From Eonycteris spelaea (Eukaryota > Chordata > Mammalia > Chiroptera > Pteropodidae): a stretch of DNA of 64,000 nt. Position numbers and translations under genes: made by a program. The notes under the pieces are model-generated. The model did not search any database, had not been told where the DNA came from, and saw only the letters and a program-made list of their open reading frames with translations. This document shows, piece by piece, positions 35,769 to 47,336 of this stretch; position 1 is the first letter of the stretch; every line of letters begins with the position of its first letter. The DNA lies in contig PUFA01000034.1 in assembly GCA_003508835.1 (NCBI GenBank), positions 6,412,501 to 6,476,500 on the forward strand, read 5' to 3'.

Positions 35769-36229
35769 TGCTCTGGCACTTATGGCCCCACTGACCGGGG
35801 ATTCAGCCCCTCCCAAGGTTAACAACTTTTTAGAGACAGCAAAAGGCCCATCTGGAAACAGATCTCTCATATGCAAACTAACCAATCCAGAGCCCACACC
35901 CCCAACCATCTCCTTTACTGATCTGTCATACACCAAGCCCGCTCCTCTGTCCTAAGCCAACTCAGGGTCAGGTACCAGACAATGATGCCCAAAGCTTGCT
36001 GGAGTTGTTCGAACTAGCCAGTCCAGAGTTGTTTAGCCTGTTCAGACTTGTCTTTCCCACAAAAGGCCACAGAAGTCTCTGATCTAGGTTTCCCTCTCTC
36101 CTTCTGCCTCCTGAGCAAAACTGGTGCTTTCTACGTGGCCCTGCATGATGTGGCGTGTTCCCTTTTCTTAGGAAATTAAAAAATAAAATTCTTCTTTCAC
36201 TGGCATTGGCCTTTCTGTGTCATCACTCA
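35769..36229 (+). mobile_element. Retroviral-type solo LTR, about 460 bp
   Basis: The segment opens TGCTCTGGCAC and closes ACTCA, as LTRs do (TG...CA). Inside are a CCAAT-like word (AACCAATCCAGAG near 35880), 'aactcagggtcaggtaccag', 'gttgtttagcctgttcagac', 'agcaaaactggtgctttc' and, near the end, AATAAA at 36182-36187 followed by a short pyrimidine-rich R/U5-like stretch. The overall layout resembles a class I endogenous retrovirus LTR. No gag, pol or env sequence lies beside it. The minus frame 35754-35936 is a by-product. Confidence 0.55.
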
Positions 36230-37480
36230 GTCCCCTTCATAAATTAAAGTCCTTTGGGTACTTTTTGAGAAACATGATCTTATTCATGCAGCGAGTATGC
36301 AGGGGACAAGGACTATCTTCTTAGATTCCACTTCTAATAGTTAGACTATTTTAACAAATCTCTCTTGCTTACCACTGAATGGCTCAAGCTTATATGTGAC
36401 AGTCATCGTCTTAGGAAATTAGGGCTGTTTGGAGCAGACAGAGACAAAGAAATAGCTAAACAATATCAGTTCCTGCAATAGGCTCAGTTCAGACAATATA
36501 AACAAAGAAACAGAGCATTTCTATCAAGAGACATATTTTAAGAATGGCTTGCCCTTTTTTAAAGTCCAAGTCTTCTGTTTACTGGCTAGACTATTAATCA
36601 CAATTCCATAGCTCAGTGCATCAACACATATTTGCTAAGTACCTTGCTAAGTGCTGTGGAGGATGCAAATAGAGGCAAAGCATCATTTTTACTCTTAAAC
36701 ACCACATAATCTGAATAGTAGTAATACCATTTGTGTTAGTCTGGATTTCCTAGAGATAGAGGCCAAGATGAGATTAGGTGTGCAAGAATTTTATTGAATG
36801 AGACATCCTGGGACACACACAGATCTCTTCCACTTCTGCATATCTTCTAAGGGTAGGCACTGACTGCCCTTGGTTCACACTTTCCAAGGATGTTTGTGTA
36901 GGGAACAACCTTGGGAAGGTGAGATAGTGTCTCCTTACAGAGCATAGGACAGGTTGCTTACTTCCCAGTATAATGAAGATAATGTCTCCTCTGAGGTAAA
37001 TATCAGGCAGGCTTAATGGTTATTATAAAAGATTTAAGTTTTCTAAGCTTGAGGAAACTCTTCAAACAATTAACAGCAATGATGACAACACAAATCCTCA
37101 AACATAAAACACAAAAACAAAAACAGTTCTCCCCATGTATTGTGTGTAGGGATGTCACCTAGCCTTCTTAAAATCATCCTATGGGATTTGGAGGCCTCGG
37201 ATAACTAGGGCAAATACTGCTAATCTGGCTACTGCTTGGGCTGACATATTCCTTGTTGCAACCAATTGCTTGACTTGAAAGGCATTCTTCTCTGATTGGT
37301 CAGCTTTAGCCATAGGCTTAGCCTTATGCCAGAAGAGGTAGGTTAAGTCACATTGTCACCATTGGGGCCTGTTGGAGTTTGGTGTTGCCCCAACAGCAAG
37401 GGGGAGTGAGAGGGATAACACAGCACAGAAGTGTAGTTAACATTTTTCCCTCGGTTCTTCCTCAAATGATGGCAGTAAAG
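36230..37480. other. Mixed old-repeat-like DNA
   Basis: At about 36615-36735 a decayed 'tttgctaagtaccttgctaa' segment resembles the start of the ancient repeat seen at 28970. From 36735 ('gtgttagtctggatttccta') onward the sequence looks like part of an old LTR-type element read in either direction, which I cannot name. No gene is seen. Confidence 0.35.
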
Positions 37481-37862
37481 AATCATAGGTCATTGAGATT
37501 TAATAGTCTTATTAAACATTAGAAAGACAAATAATGCCCCAAGGAGGCACGTGGAAAAAGACAAAGTATGCCCCAAGGAACACATGGTCCTGGCGCTGTA
37601 ACCAACAAAAAGGCCACAAAAAAGAAAACCCAGAAGGGCAAAAAGGGCCCAGAAGGGGAATGTCTGCATTATATTTGGGCTGTGATAAGTTGGTTCCAAA
37701 TGCATTCCTAGGTGATTGGCAAGTGAGGTCATTTTGATTGACACCTGGCTGCTATATAACTCTGCCTAGTGTGCATGTGCGTACCCAGAATTCTACTACC
37801 ATTGGGTGTTTGTTGGGAGGTCTCTAGGCTGGGCCCCTATTCCTTTGCACCACCCCCCCCCC
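37481..37862 (+). mobile_element. Possible LTR fragment with TATA box
   Basis: The segment ends with a TATATAA at 37753-37759, followed about 30 bases later by 'gtgcatgtgcgtacccagaa' and, further on, a run of C (37853-37862). Purine-rich sequence with repeated 'gccccaagga' words (37535 and 37570) precedes it. The TATA position and the GC-rich downstream part resemble a retroviral U3/R border. The family is not recognised, so this is tentative. Confidence 0.3.
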
Positions 37863-37883
37863 ATCACTCATGTCTGACTAGCT

Positions 37884-37991
37884 AGGAGATATGATTCATT
37901 CTCCCTGGATGAACCAGAAGTCCAATTAAATTTCAGTGGGTCTTATCGAAGAGCAATGGTGCCTGTTGGAGCAGATAACCAGGAAGGCGAA
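37884..37991 (+). repeat. 108-bp direct repeat, copy 2
   Basis: Partner of 35401-35508, same orientation, start to start about 2.48 kb apart. The interval encloses the LTR-like elements at 35769 and 37481. Confidence 0.9.
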
Positions 37992-40935
37992 TCATCAACA
38001 GCCCAGCTGTGGGAGAGCAAGAGATGTGAGAAAGGAATGATGCTGAGAAATGAAAGTGTTCACCAAAACGAGAACATTTTCCTTCTCTGAACTTCAGTGA
38101 ATGTGATGACTGTTGAGATGAACTGATTGTGGGTGAAGAAGTTGAGAAATTTGGTGTCAGCTGAGAATACAGAAGTTAAGAAAGTATTGACAGAGAACAC
38201 AGATGAAATTAGCAGTACAGTGGTGGACTGGGAACCCTCTTGGGAAGAACAGAGCCTGCAGGCTGCATGTTGGTACCTCCTGTACTGCTGTTCCTCTTCG
38301 TAATATGATTTTGGATACCAAAAGATATCATTAGATGACATGGCCTCTAAGAATAGAAGTTGTATTGGAACATGGAAGCATAACTAGGTAACCAGATTTT
38401 TAGAAACTCAAAGGAGAGACACGATAGACTTTTCCTTTAGTTATATCGTTTTGGGGGGTATAAGTATTTAAAATTTTCTTTTCCAGAATATTTAGGTAGC
38501 AATTAGTAAGTTTGACTCTCTGAAGTATGTCTTCAAATACATAAGACTGTAGGTATAGCAGTTGCTGGGCCCCAACTGGGGTTGTCTTGTTCCTCAACCT
38601 CTTTGACATTCAAGGTATCAACAGACTAATCTGACAGATAAAGTTCTTTGTGGCACACTTTACCAGGTATCTTCCTGAACTCAGTGGTCTCATTTTTCTT
38701 TTCTAACTCATTATGAGAGGCAACTGCAGTGCTGAGTAAGACTGGGAGTTAGAATATTTGGGTTCTGGATCATTGCTCACTACATCCTTAGCAAAACCCT
38801 CTAGCCTCTTGAAGAAAGATGACTATAAAAAAAATTGTTAAGCCAAGCAACTGAGACAGTACATGTGAAGCTGTATTCAGAGGTACATGATGAATATTAT
38901 TATCACATCATTCGCAGGATGGGAAATTCAGGCCAAAGGTGAAGCTGGAATGAAATGATCTATTTTCTTTTAAATCATACCAAACAGGATGGAACCTCTT
39001 TTGCATATACCCAGGATGATCTCTGCCATTCAGTTTGCTCTAAAATAGCTGTTGGGTTTTCAAAATTCAGAATTCAGGCACACATTTAGATCCCTACAAG
39101 TGGCACAATGAAGGAACCCACCTATATTCTCTCTTTATTTAAGTGATTGTCAGTCTTTAATTTATTTCCTTTGAGAAAGAGCCCATCTCACTATCAACTC
39201 ATTAGTGGTTTAATACAGGGTAAGTTGATTATAGGCAATCTGAACAGGGAATGTTCTCACTCCAGAGCAATCAAACTAATAATACCTTTTGAGAATATGT
39301 CTATCTATCATTTCAGCTGATCTTGTTAGATTTTATGTGTATGGGTATCCTCAGTGTTTCTTACCAGTCTGCTCCCTGGATCATGAACACACTGTGGACT
39401 TCCCAGAAAAAAAGGCTGCGCAAAGCCATGGATTTAGGAGGAAAGGAAATGAAATTGTTTATACGTTACCACTTGGTTCTCAATTCGTCACTTGATCGAG
39501 ATATTCCAAGATTCAGTCTGAAAGGAAATGTGAGATAATGTTACTACCAAATGGGGCAGGGATTAGCTGGAGAAGGTAACTAAAGCGGAAACAAGGAAGA
39601 TTCACACTGAATACCCAGGGAGAAATAAAGGAATTTGAAACCCATCCGAGTCCTTTGCTTTTAGTCTGTCTCCAAGAAGCTGAAACATCTGGTGAATCAC
39701 GTCAAAGATTCAATCAATCATTCCTGTTCGGTGTTTGTGACGCCAGACATCTGGATTGACTGAGTTTCTCTTTTCTTTAATTAAGTCGACTGGATGTTTT
39801 GGCTTCCCACAGAATCAGCTTTAGTCTAAATCATACACATCATCGTCCTATTTGTACATTTCCTCAGTTTGGATTCTTTTTGTTTCCAGTTGCTATTAAC
39901 GATTGATCTAAAAATAGTTTTGTGTATGGTATACGACATTTGAGCATGAACATAAGCATTAATACATAAATCAGAAGAACAAAATGGATTGCTTTACTTT
40001 TGTCTAGAAGGAATCCTAGATGTTGCTTGCGATGAATGGATGTTGGGAGAGTTAAAGAACACTGTTAAATAATTATATAGCTAGTTCCCAGCAGAGCTCA
40101 AAATATCCTCTTTGATGTAAAGACAGCTGGCATTGACAGTCATTTTAACTGCGTGTAACAAGAACACACAATTTATATAATTTACGCATTCCTAGGTTTT
40201 TCAGTGCATAGGAATTTGGTCTGGTTTTATATTATTTTCAGATATCCTTTGCATCTTATCTGGAAAAGCTTCTGGGTAATCTGATGATGGGAGGACATTT
40301 AAAAAGAGGTGAAAAGAAACCATGAACACATCCTGGTTTAATGAAATATTTTTCTAGGAGAGAACTCAAGCCTCAAAATAGACAAAACAAAGTTTATTAC
40401 TCTAAATATGACAGAAAACAACGGAAGAATTGGGAATAACATCGCATACCTCACTCTTTTATCATGTTTTTCACGGGGCCTGCCTAGCATTCAAGTCAGA
40501 AATGGGTGTTGCTTTCTCACTAAGGCGATATTATGTTTTGGTTTTAAAGAAATAACAGATCAATAGAGAATAGAGTATTAGCTTGATGCAAATGTAGTTA
40601 ATTTGAAAGATAGACAAATCGTGATTTTAGGATTCTTATTATAATTGTTGAGCCGAATTGGCTGTTTCCTACTTATAGTGTGAGAGTTATGGGACTCATA
40701 ACAGAGTTATGTGTCTAAACACAATACCTAAAATTTTCCACCCCAATGAGGCACAGCTCCATTCCGCAGCAAGTCTCCCAATGTACCTTAAATCGTATCT
40801 GTTGCTAAAATAAAAATCGAAGTCCACTTTGATGCTACTCTGCCAGATGTGGATATTTCTTTATACTTTTTCTGGAGTTGATTTTGCAGATGTTTCTAGT
40901 GCATTAAGCAGCTTGATCAGGTCTCTCCACTGACA
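37992..40935. other. Unique-looking noncoding block
   Basis: About 2.9 kb shows no clear repeat. The minus frames at 38060-38341 and 38400-38609 and the plus frames at 39289-39538 lack domains. The 39660-40000 portion has a single-copy look with several homeobox-like TAAT/ATTA words and few CpGs. Confidence 0.4.
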
Positions 40936-40939
40936 CTCT

Positions 40940-41095
40940 GCCAGTGAATAGATGGTGTTAGACACTTGTGAGCATTTACATATATCACCTCTTAGCTAAC
41001 GCTCACTGGAGACCGATGAGACAGGTAGTGTGATTAACAGAGGCCAAAACTGAAGCTCAGAGGGGGTTAAGCAACTGACTTAAAGTTAATTATGC
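40940..41095 (-). mobile_element. MIR SINE, antisense
   Basis: The + strand shows 'gagcatttacatatatcacc', 'agaggccaaaactgaagctc', 'agagggggttaagcaactga' and 'cttaaagttaattatgcaca', the antisense second half of a MIR. Confidence 0.7.
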
Positions 41096-41340
41096 ACACA
41101 CGTTTATGGCAGACATTTTGGAAAAGATAGGAAATAAAAAAAAAAAAGAAATATATACTCAAGATGCCATTTCTCTGAAATAATATCTTAATGTTTTGGT
41201 GTATGAACTTACACACACATACATACACATAAATATTTAAATGAATACATCCACATTTAAAACCATAGACTAATACTAAGCACATTATTTTGTAATTTTT
41301 TTGAACAAAATGTAATTGGCAATGTCTTCCATATAATATG
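41096..41340. other. AT-rich spacer with A-run and CATA words
   Basis: An oligo-A run (41137-41148) and a small ACATAC patch (41210-41232) are present. No gene is seen. Confidence 0.45.
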
Positions 41341-41344
41341 AATT

Positions 41345-41565
41345 TTTTTAATATATAGCAGGTATTAGACTCTGTAAAGGGCCAAATGGTATTTTTGACT
41401 TGAGGGAAATACTGTCCTTGTCCCAGCTACTCAACTCTGAGACTGTGGCCATGGATAATGCATAAGTGAATGGATGCAATTGTGTTGTAATAAAACTTTA
41501 TTTACAAAACAAGCAGTGGGACAGGTTTAGCCTGTTAACTATAGTTTGCTTATTCTTGTTCTATG
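41345..41565 (+). mobile_element. hAT-type MER element
   Basis: Segments 'gactctgtaaagggccaaat', 'cccagctactcaactctg', 'gtggccatggataatgcata', 'aataaaactttatttacaaa', 'acaagcagtgggacaggttt' and 'actatagtttgcttattctt' match a common short nonautonomous hAT repeat of mammals. I recognise the consensus but not the exact MER number. Confidence 0.65.
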
Positions 41566-41570
41566 GAATC

Positions 41571-41592
41571 TTTTTTTTTTTTTTTTTTTTTT
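41571..41592. repeat. Oligo-T tract (22 T)
   Basis: It is a pure T run immediately right of the hAT element. No retrocopy body is recognised to its right. Confidence 0.95.
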
Positions 41593-42335
41593 AGTGACTG
41601 TATCATTAGTTACTTTAAAGTCTTTATTTAATAACAATATTGTGATGAAAGTTCTTATAACTAAAACTTGGTACACATGCATGGGATTGTCCTTAAGAAT
41701 TTCTGAGTCAAATGGGAAGAATTTATAAATTGCTTGACATGTATTGCCACGAGTTATAATTTCCATTCTCATCAGTGATGAAAAGAATGACTTCTTATCT
41801 ATAACCTTTGCTAACAAAATATCCTATGGATTTTTTTTTTTAAATCTTTGCCATTTTGATAGAAACAACAGCCACTGTTTCGAGTTTTCATCTTTTGGTT
41901 ATTATTGAGATTGATCTCTTTTATACTTGTTTAACATTTACTCATAAATCAGTTATTTCCTTCAGGCTAACCTAATTTTATAAATGATAAAAACATGCAA
42001 ATTTAGTTTTAGCACATTAAATGACTTATATTCATGGTTATATTAATGTATAAGGTATTAGATTAAGCATAAATGCTACTGAAACAGTTCCTGCAAGACC
42101 CTATGCATCCACCATAAAGGTAAAATAAACCATGTTTCTTTTCTAATCTTGCTTCCTTTGACTCTTGCCTGTACAGAAGAAAGTCTTTCTTGAAAGTTTC
42201 TGCTCTTCTTTTCCCTCTCACTGGACCCTCCCAATGGAAGGCTTGCTTTACCTGACTCACCAGAGGCAAAATTCTGACATCTCTTTATCCTGGCCTTTCT
42301 ATGTGATGGGACAAGTATGTTACAGGTCATAGGCA
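41593..42335. other. AT-rich noncoding DNA
   Basis: Nothing recognised. Part of a 162-codon minus frame (42076-42564) runs into the MLT1 that follows and is not supported as coding. Confidence 0.4.
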
Positions 42336-42339
42336 TTGC

Positions 42340-42755
42340 TGAGTATAGAATTGTGTCCCCATAAAAGATATGGTGAAGTACTAATGTCCAGTAGCTGTGA
42401 ATGTGACTGTATTTGGACATAGAGTCTTTACAGGTAATCGAGATGAGGTCCTTAGTGTGGGGCCTACTCCATATGACTGGTGTCCTTGTAAGAAGCAGAG
42501 AAGACAGAGACAGAGGGAAAATGGCCATGTGAAGATAGAGACAAAGATTAGAGTTAGGAGCCACAAGCCAAGGAACTCCTGGGGCTACCAGAAGCTGGAG
42601 GAGATAAGGAAAAGTCCTCCCTCAGAGGCTCAGGAGGGAGCATGGTTCTACCAACAACTTGATTTGAGACTTCTAGACTCTAGAATACATTTCTTGTTGT
42701 TTTAAACCACTTAGTTTGTGGAACTTTGTTACGAAAGCCTTTGACAACTAAACAG
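42340..42755 (+). mobile_element. MLT1-type MaLR LTR (ERVL-MaLR)
   Basis: This is the better preserved of the two MLT1 LTRs in the window. Pieces in order are 'gaattgtgtccccataaaag', 'gtgactgtatttggacatag', 'atatgactggtgtccttgta', 'gaaaatggccatgtgaagat', 'aagccaaggaactcctgggg', 'gggagcatggttctacca', 'ttgttttaaaccacttagtt' and 'tgtggaactttgttacgaaa'. It is solo, with no internal region on either side. Confidence 0.85.
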
Positions 42756-43594
42756 GTGAGAGTGGCCTTCAGCTTTTTGGGAGCTGTGCAGTCCCACCCA
42801 CTCCCCTCTCTCAAAAGGAGCTCTCACCAGAGCAAGCTTTTCCACTGTTGGGTGATCTGCCCATGACTCGACTGTTGTTTCAAGAAGGAAGGCAGAGGAA
42901 ACTCTTCGGGCCTTGAATCCACACCTCCATCTCCAACCTGGCCACGCCATCATTAAAGTTGGTCTTTTGCTCTGTATCCTTTCTACCAGAAATCTCCACA
43001 GGTAGTGAGTGCACAGGCCTAGGAGTCTCGAGAAAGGCATGGGGAAGACAGGCATTTTGGTGACCAAAATAGCACTTGGAGACGTCCAGCTCCTTGCTTT
43101 GGCTGTGGTGGCTAGTATCTGAGCAGGCATACAGAAAATTTAGCAGAGTCTTAGCAAGCATGGCTTCAGGTGCCTCTGGCTATTGATCAAGGAGTGATGT
43201 TGTGGCCATCTGGTATCGCAGGTATTTGATTGTTTTGAAAGAGAAATTTTAACTTTTAGTTCAGTCTTATCTTAAAATGAAAAACACATAGTACAAGCGT
43301 TTAAGGCCCTGGCGAAGGAAATAATTTGTTTCCCTTTATCTATGTATTTTTTTTTTTTTCCGCCAAGACTTTACAATGCAGAGGCAGGTGGGCCTCAGAG
43401 CATGTGTGCATGAGGCTGGAATGTTTTTCAGTACTTATCATGAGTGAGTAACACGCGATGACTTGCCCTAAATTTATTCCTTCTTGTCTTATTTTGATTT
43501 ACTTTGAGGGATGAAGTTAACCTCGTGAATACACGAACATATCAAGAAGAATGAAAGCCCTTATTACACACCAGACAAGTAATCTTCTTGAATT
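42756..43594. other. Unclassified noncoding DNA
   Basis: The 133-codon minus frame (42729-43130) starts in the LTR edge and has no known domain. An oligo-T run is at about 43349-43360. No gene is called. Confidence 0.4.
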
Positions 43595-43617
43595 AAAAAA
43601 AAAAAAAAAAAAAAAAA
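43595..43617. repeat. Oligo-A tract (23 A)
   Basis: It is a pure A run. The upstream sequence is not a recognised SINE or LINE. Confidence 0.95.
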
Positions 43618-46290
43618 CTCAGTTGTTATTATTAGAAATGCAAAAGTTGGAAAGAAATGAAAAAGGCTTGTTCCTGGAACACTGATTTTAGAAAAGCTTA
43701 CTCAGAAAAGCAGGGGAGAAGGCAATTGGTGTGCATGTAACATGCTTTCATCTTAATGTCAAAACATGAGCAGTGGGGGAGAAAAAGTGAAGTAAGACAT
43801 ATTGGTTTCAGTGGGGCAGGTGAGGGGTTTTCTTATTAGATACGTTAAAGTCTCGGCTGATAGGTGACAAAGGAGGCAGGTATAGAGCTGTTTTTATAAA
43901 TGTGGGGCCAAGGTCCTCTCTATGATGAAGTTAAAGGACCAAGGGCTTCAGGCCTGAGGACATGAGAGAGACTTAAAGAGGACTTCAGCATGACTGAGAG
44001 GTGAAGCTAAGTCAAAGCAGCAAATGCATAACCCGGCTGAGAGTAAGCTAGGAGAGACAGGCTGTGAGCTCCACCGTCACGGCTCCAGCAACAGGCAGAA
44101 GCCCAAGGATGGAGACAAGAACAGAGTAGCAGGCTCGGGGGGGAGGTTACCTTGCTACCCATTTGGCTGCAGGGCTCGGGGGTACACGGGGGCGGGGTAC
44201 CATGTGGATTCAAGGACCTGATCCTTCCTGTTTGTCGTAAGGTGCTGTCAGCCATGACCTTACCTCATGTAGCTGGAAGCTGTCCTAGAGGAGAGGATCT
44301 GGAGAACCAAGTGTTTATATCAAGGGATGAGTCAGACTATTGCTTCAAATGAAGTTAATCGATTGGACCGAAGTGTAGTTTTTTTCCATGCTACCTATCA
44401 GATAGGGTGTCATAGATGATCAGATTATAGCTGGATTCTATTTCTCGGTTATAGAGTACATTTTCTGTTGTCATTGCACATTTGGGTATAGTGTAAGTAA
44501 ATCAGGCTCTCTGGAATACAGGGGTTTTATTAGGTAATTACATGTTCACACGCATATACATTTTTAGCAGGCTCGAAGAAGAGGGGTGCCTTCTGTTCGC
44601 TGCCGGTCCCTAGACTATATCCTAATGCCATGACCTGTGCATACTCACCCTTCACTGATGGACTCTTCCAGATGCTCTTTGTTTATTGGGCTACTCCAGA
44701 AATAGGTGGGGAGGACAAAGAGCCAGGGATGTACTTTCAGGCTACTGTCTCCCCCAAGGCTGTACTTTGTCCAGCTTTGGAAAGTCTGTCTGTTAATGAG
44801 GCCCCAGGGAAGAGCCACACTGCAAAGATGCACTGTGTGTTCACAGACCTAACTCATGGCCTGGGCCAGCCATCGGTCTAGGGCTGCTGACTCCTTGTCC
44901 ACTTATTCCTTCCGTCAACAAATATGCAGTGATGGGGCTAAGTGGTGGTATTGTAAAAATGTTCCATGTATTTCCCTTAAGGGGTTTATGATCTGAGAAG
45001 TAAACAAGCTGCAAGAAAGGAAGAAAAGGGATGGTGAATTAAACTGGTATTTTTCACATCAAACCTGTTTTAGAAGTTGAACATGGGAATATAGAGCTTG
45101 GCAAAAATAGAGCTTGGAAAATGAAATGATGTTTTTGGGTAGACTCTCTAGGAGACTGGGACTCTCTGGATGTCTTTAGCTACCAGACATGAATGATCAG
45201 AGAAAGAGCACTGAACAACAATGGCCTTGTCCAATTATCTCTACATTTGACTTAATACAAGAGTTTCTTATAGAAAGAGCAACTTTACACAATAACAAGA
45301 AACTGAGGAGAGAGTGGTGTGGATCAACAGAATTAAGAACTTTGCTCTTAATTTGAAAAAGAAAAGGATTTTTCCTGTTGTTTGTTTGTGATGTCATCTT
45401 TGACTACCAAGGAAAAATGACATTTATACACATCAGAGAAAAGAAGACCAAGTCTGTCCACTGTGTACACAGGAAATGAGCATGACATGCGGATCTCGAA
45501 CTTTCCTTTGTCTTCTTTCGCAGTTGTTTGCTATTTTGCCACTCTCGGCCACCCAGCCTCATCGACTTCTGAGGCCCACCCAGGGGATCTTGGTGTCAGC
45601 AAAAAAAAAAATGCAATTGCAGTTAGGCATAAATATGAGATTTGTGTTAAATGTGCTAAATCACAGCTAATAGATACCAGGCATTTCTCTGAAATATGCA
45701 ATGGATTGATAACACGCTATTTATAACCATGCTACTGTAACTACTGGGCTTCCAGTTTATGAATACATCTATGTTACATGTGAAGATACTTAATGTGAAG
45801 AAATATAGTAAGTGATATTGATTATGTTCTACAGAAGAAATGAGGGAGCTTTGATTTCTGGTCATCTGAATTCAGTTCTCTAATTTGGTCTACAGAACCA
45901 AGAGAAATGCTAGCATCCAGAGTTATCTCCCAATTTGTACTGTAGTCTTGTGCTCTCTTCAACAGAACATTCTTTTTTTGAGTGCAAGAGCAGCTGTGCA
46001 TTGTTTACAGAGATAAATATTTTGTTACTGACTTATAATTGCTTCGCTCAATATATTACTCCCCCACTTTTGTAATTTTTCAAAAATATGGCCTATTAAT
46101 GTACGTGCTAATGGCAAGTCTAGCTCAAGCACAATAATTATACATGCCATCATTTATCTAGCTCTACATTGACCATAGTCTTCATTCGTCTGTGAAAATC
46201 TTAACATATATTTGTGGTCTAGTGTGTTTATAAATAAGAATCTCTTCGACTCTCAGAATGGCCTGTTTTGGGTGGTGAATTACAAAGTCA
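43618..46290. other. Mostly unclassified noncoding DNA
   Basis: Around 44905-45010 a decayed 'gtcaacaaatatgcagtgat' segment resembles the start of the ancient repeat family. Near 44140 the sequence is G-rich (CTCGGGGGGGAGG and ACGGGGGCGGGG). An oligo-A run is at 45600-45611. The frames here (for example 44630-44881) have no domains. Confidence 0.4.
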
Positions 46291-46294
46291 ACTT

Positions 46295-46410
46295 AATTTG
46301 ACAAATATCTATGTCCCTGACCCTGTGCTGAGTATTTGATGTGTGTTATCTCGTTTGGTCTAAAGCAAGCAAGCCAACCAATGAATCTGTACGACTTCTG
46401 CCACTGTCTT
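46295..46410 (-). mobile_element. Possible MIR fragment, antisense
   Basis: The sequence 'tgaccctgtgctgagtattt' then 'gatgtgtgttatctcgtttg' is the antisense MIR border with core. The rest is lost. Confidence 0.4.
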
Positions 46411-46574
46411 TAATTCAACAGTACCAGATTCATCCTCCCAGTCAGATTTGATGGGCCAAGATCTCAGAGAGGAAGGAGGCACGTCCTCTGGTGCTTTTCC
46501 TTGTAGAACACTTGTCCATTTGTTGGCTGGGCAAGGAAAAAGAGGCTAAGAAGAAATAGTGGTTCAGGGTTTTA

Positions 46575-46900
46575 ACATATGTATTTACATAGAGGAAAGT
46601 ATATAAATCCTATGCATATAGTTCAATAAATTTTCATAAAGTGAACACATCCTTGCAACTACAGCCCTGATCAAGAAACAACATTTTCAGCATCTCAGGC
46701 AGTGTCCATGTGCCTCTTCTCTCTGTGCGAGTTTTACTTATTTGTAGATTTTATACAGATTGAATCATATAATACATATCCTTTGTTTCCTTTTTTTCCT
46801 CTTATTTTGTGAGATTCATCCCTGTTTTTCTGTGAAATAGTAGTTTGTGTATTTTCATTGCTGTAGAGAATTTTTGTTTGAATGGACACAATTTCTATGC
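46575..46900 (-). mobile_element. L1M 3' end, antisense
   Basis: The + strand shows 'acatatgtatttacatagag', 'gttcaataaattttcataaa', 'gtgaacacatccttgcaact', 'gatcaagaaacaacattttc', 'gattgaatcatataatacat' and 'gtgagattcatccctgtttt'. This is the usual antisense order of an old L1M tail. Confidence 0.7.
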
Positions 46901-46939
46901 TCATACTACAATTATAATTACATTATTGCATAATGAATT

Positions 46940-47075
46940 GTTTAATGTCCTCCCACTCCTTTTAATGCAAATTTGATGAGGATCAGGACTATGTCTCTTT
47001 CACTGCTGTATCTGCAGCACCTTGCATAGATTCATGCACATAGTAAATGTTCAAAATATATCAAATGAATAAAGG
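46940..47075 (+). mobile_element. L2 LINE 3' end
   Basis: The order 'gatgaggatcaggactatgt', 'ctctttcactgctgtatctg', 'cagcaccttgcatagattca' and 'gcacatagtaaatgttcaaa', ending 'tcaaatgaataaa', is a clear L2 tail. Confidence 0.85.
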
Positions 47076-47315
47076 TTACTCCTATCCCAACCCACTCTCA
47101 TGCCACATCAAAAAGGTATTCCTGCCTCAGATGAAACTGTAATGTGTAGTATAATCTAGTCCTTTTGGAAAACTCTGAGCAGACATAGGAATCACGGCAA
47201 TACTTCATGTATCAAAGAAATGTATTTTTGTGTTTGAACTCTGGGATGGGTAATGCTAAAACAGAGATGACCAAAGAGAAAAATCACAATTAATTTTATA
47301 TTGCACTAAAAAGGT

Positions 47316-47336
47316 AAAAAAAAAAAAAAAAAAAAA
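47316..47336. repeat. Oligo-A tract (21 A)
   Basis: A pure A run. No recognised retroelement lies immediately upstream. Confidence 0.95.

Noticed and set aside
35769..38000. A possible endogenous provirus with two LTRs
   Set aside because: The LTR-like segments at 35769 and 37481 do not resemble each other, and no gag, pol or env sequence lies between them.
42076..42564. 162-codon minus frame
   Set aside because: Its first half is antisense to the MLT1 LTR at 42340-42755 and no domain is visible.
42729..43130. 133-codon minus frame next to the MLT1 LTR
   Set aside because: It has no resemblance to retroviral or host proteins that I recognise, and an overlapping frame in another register suggests chance.
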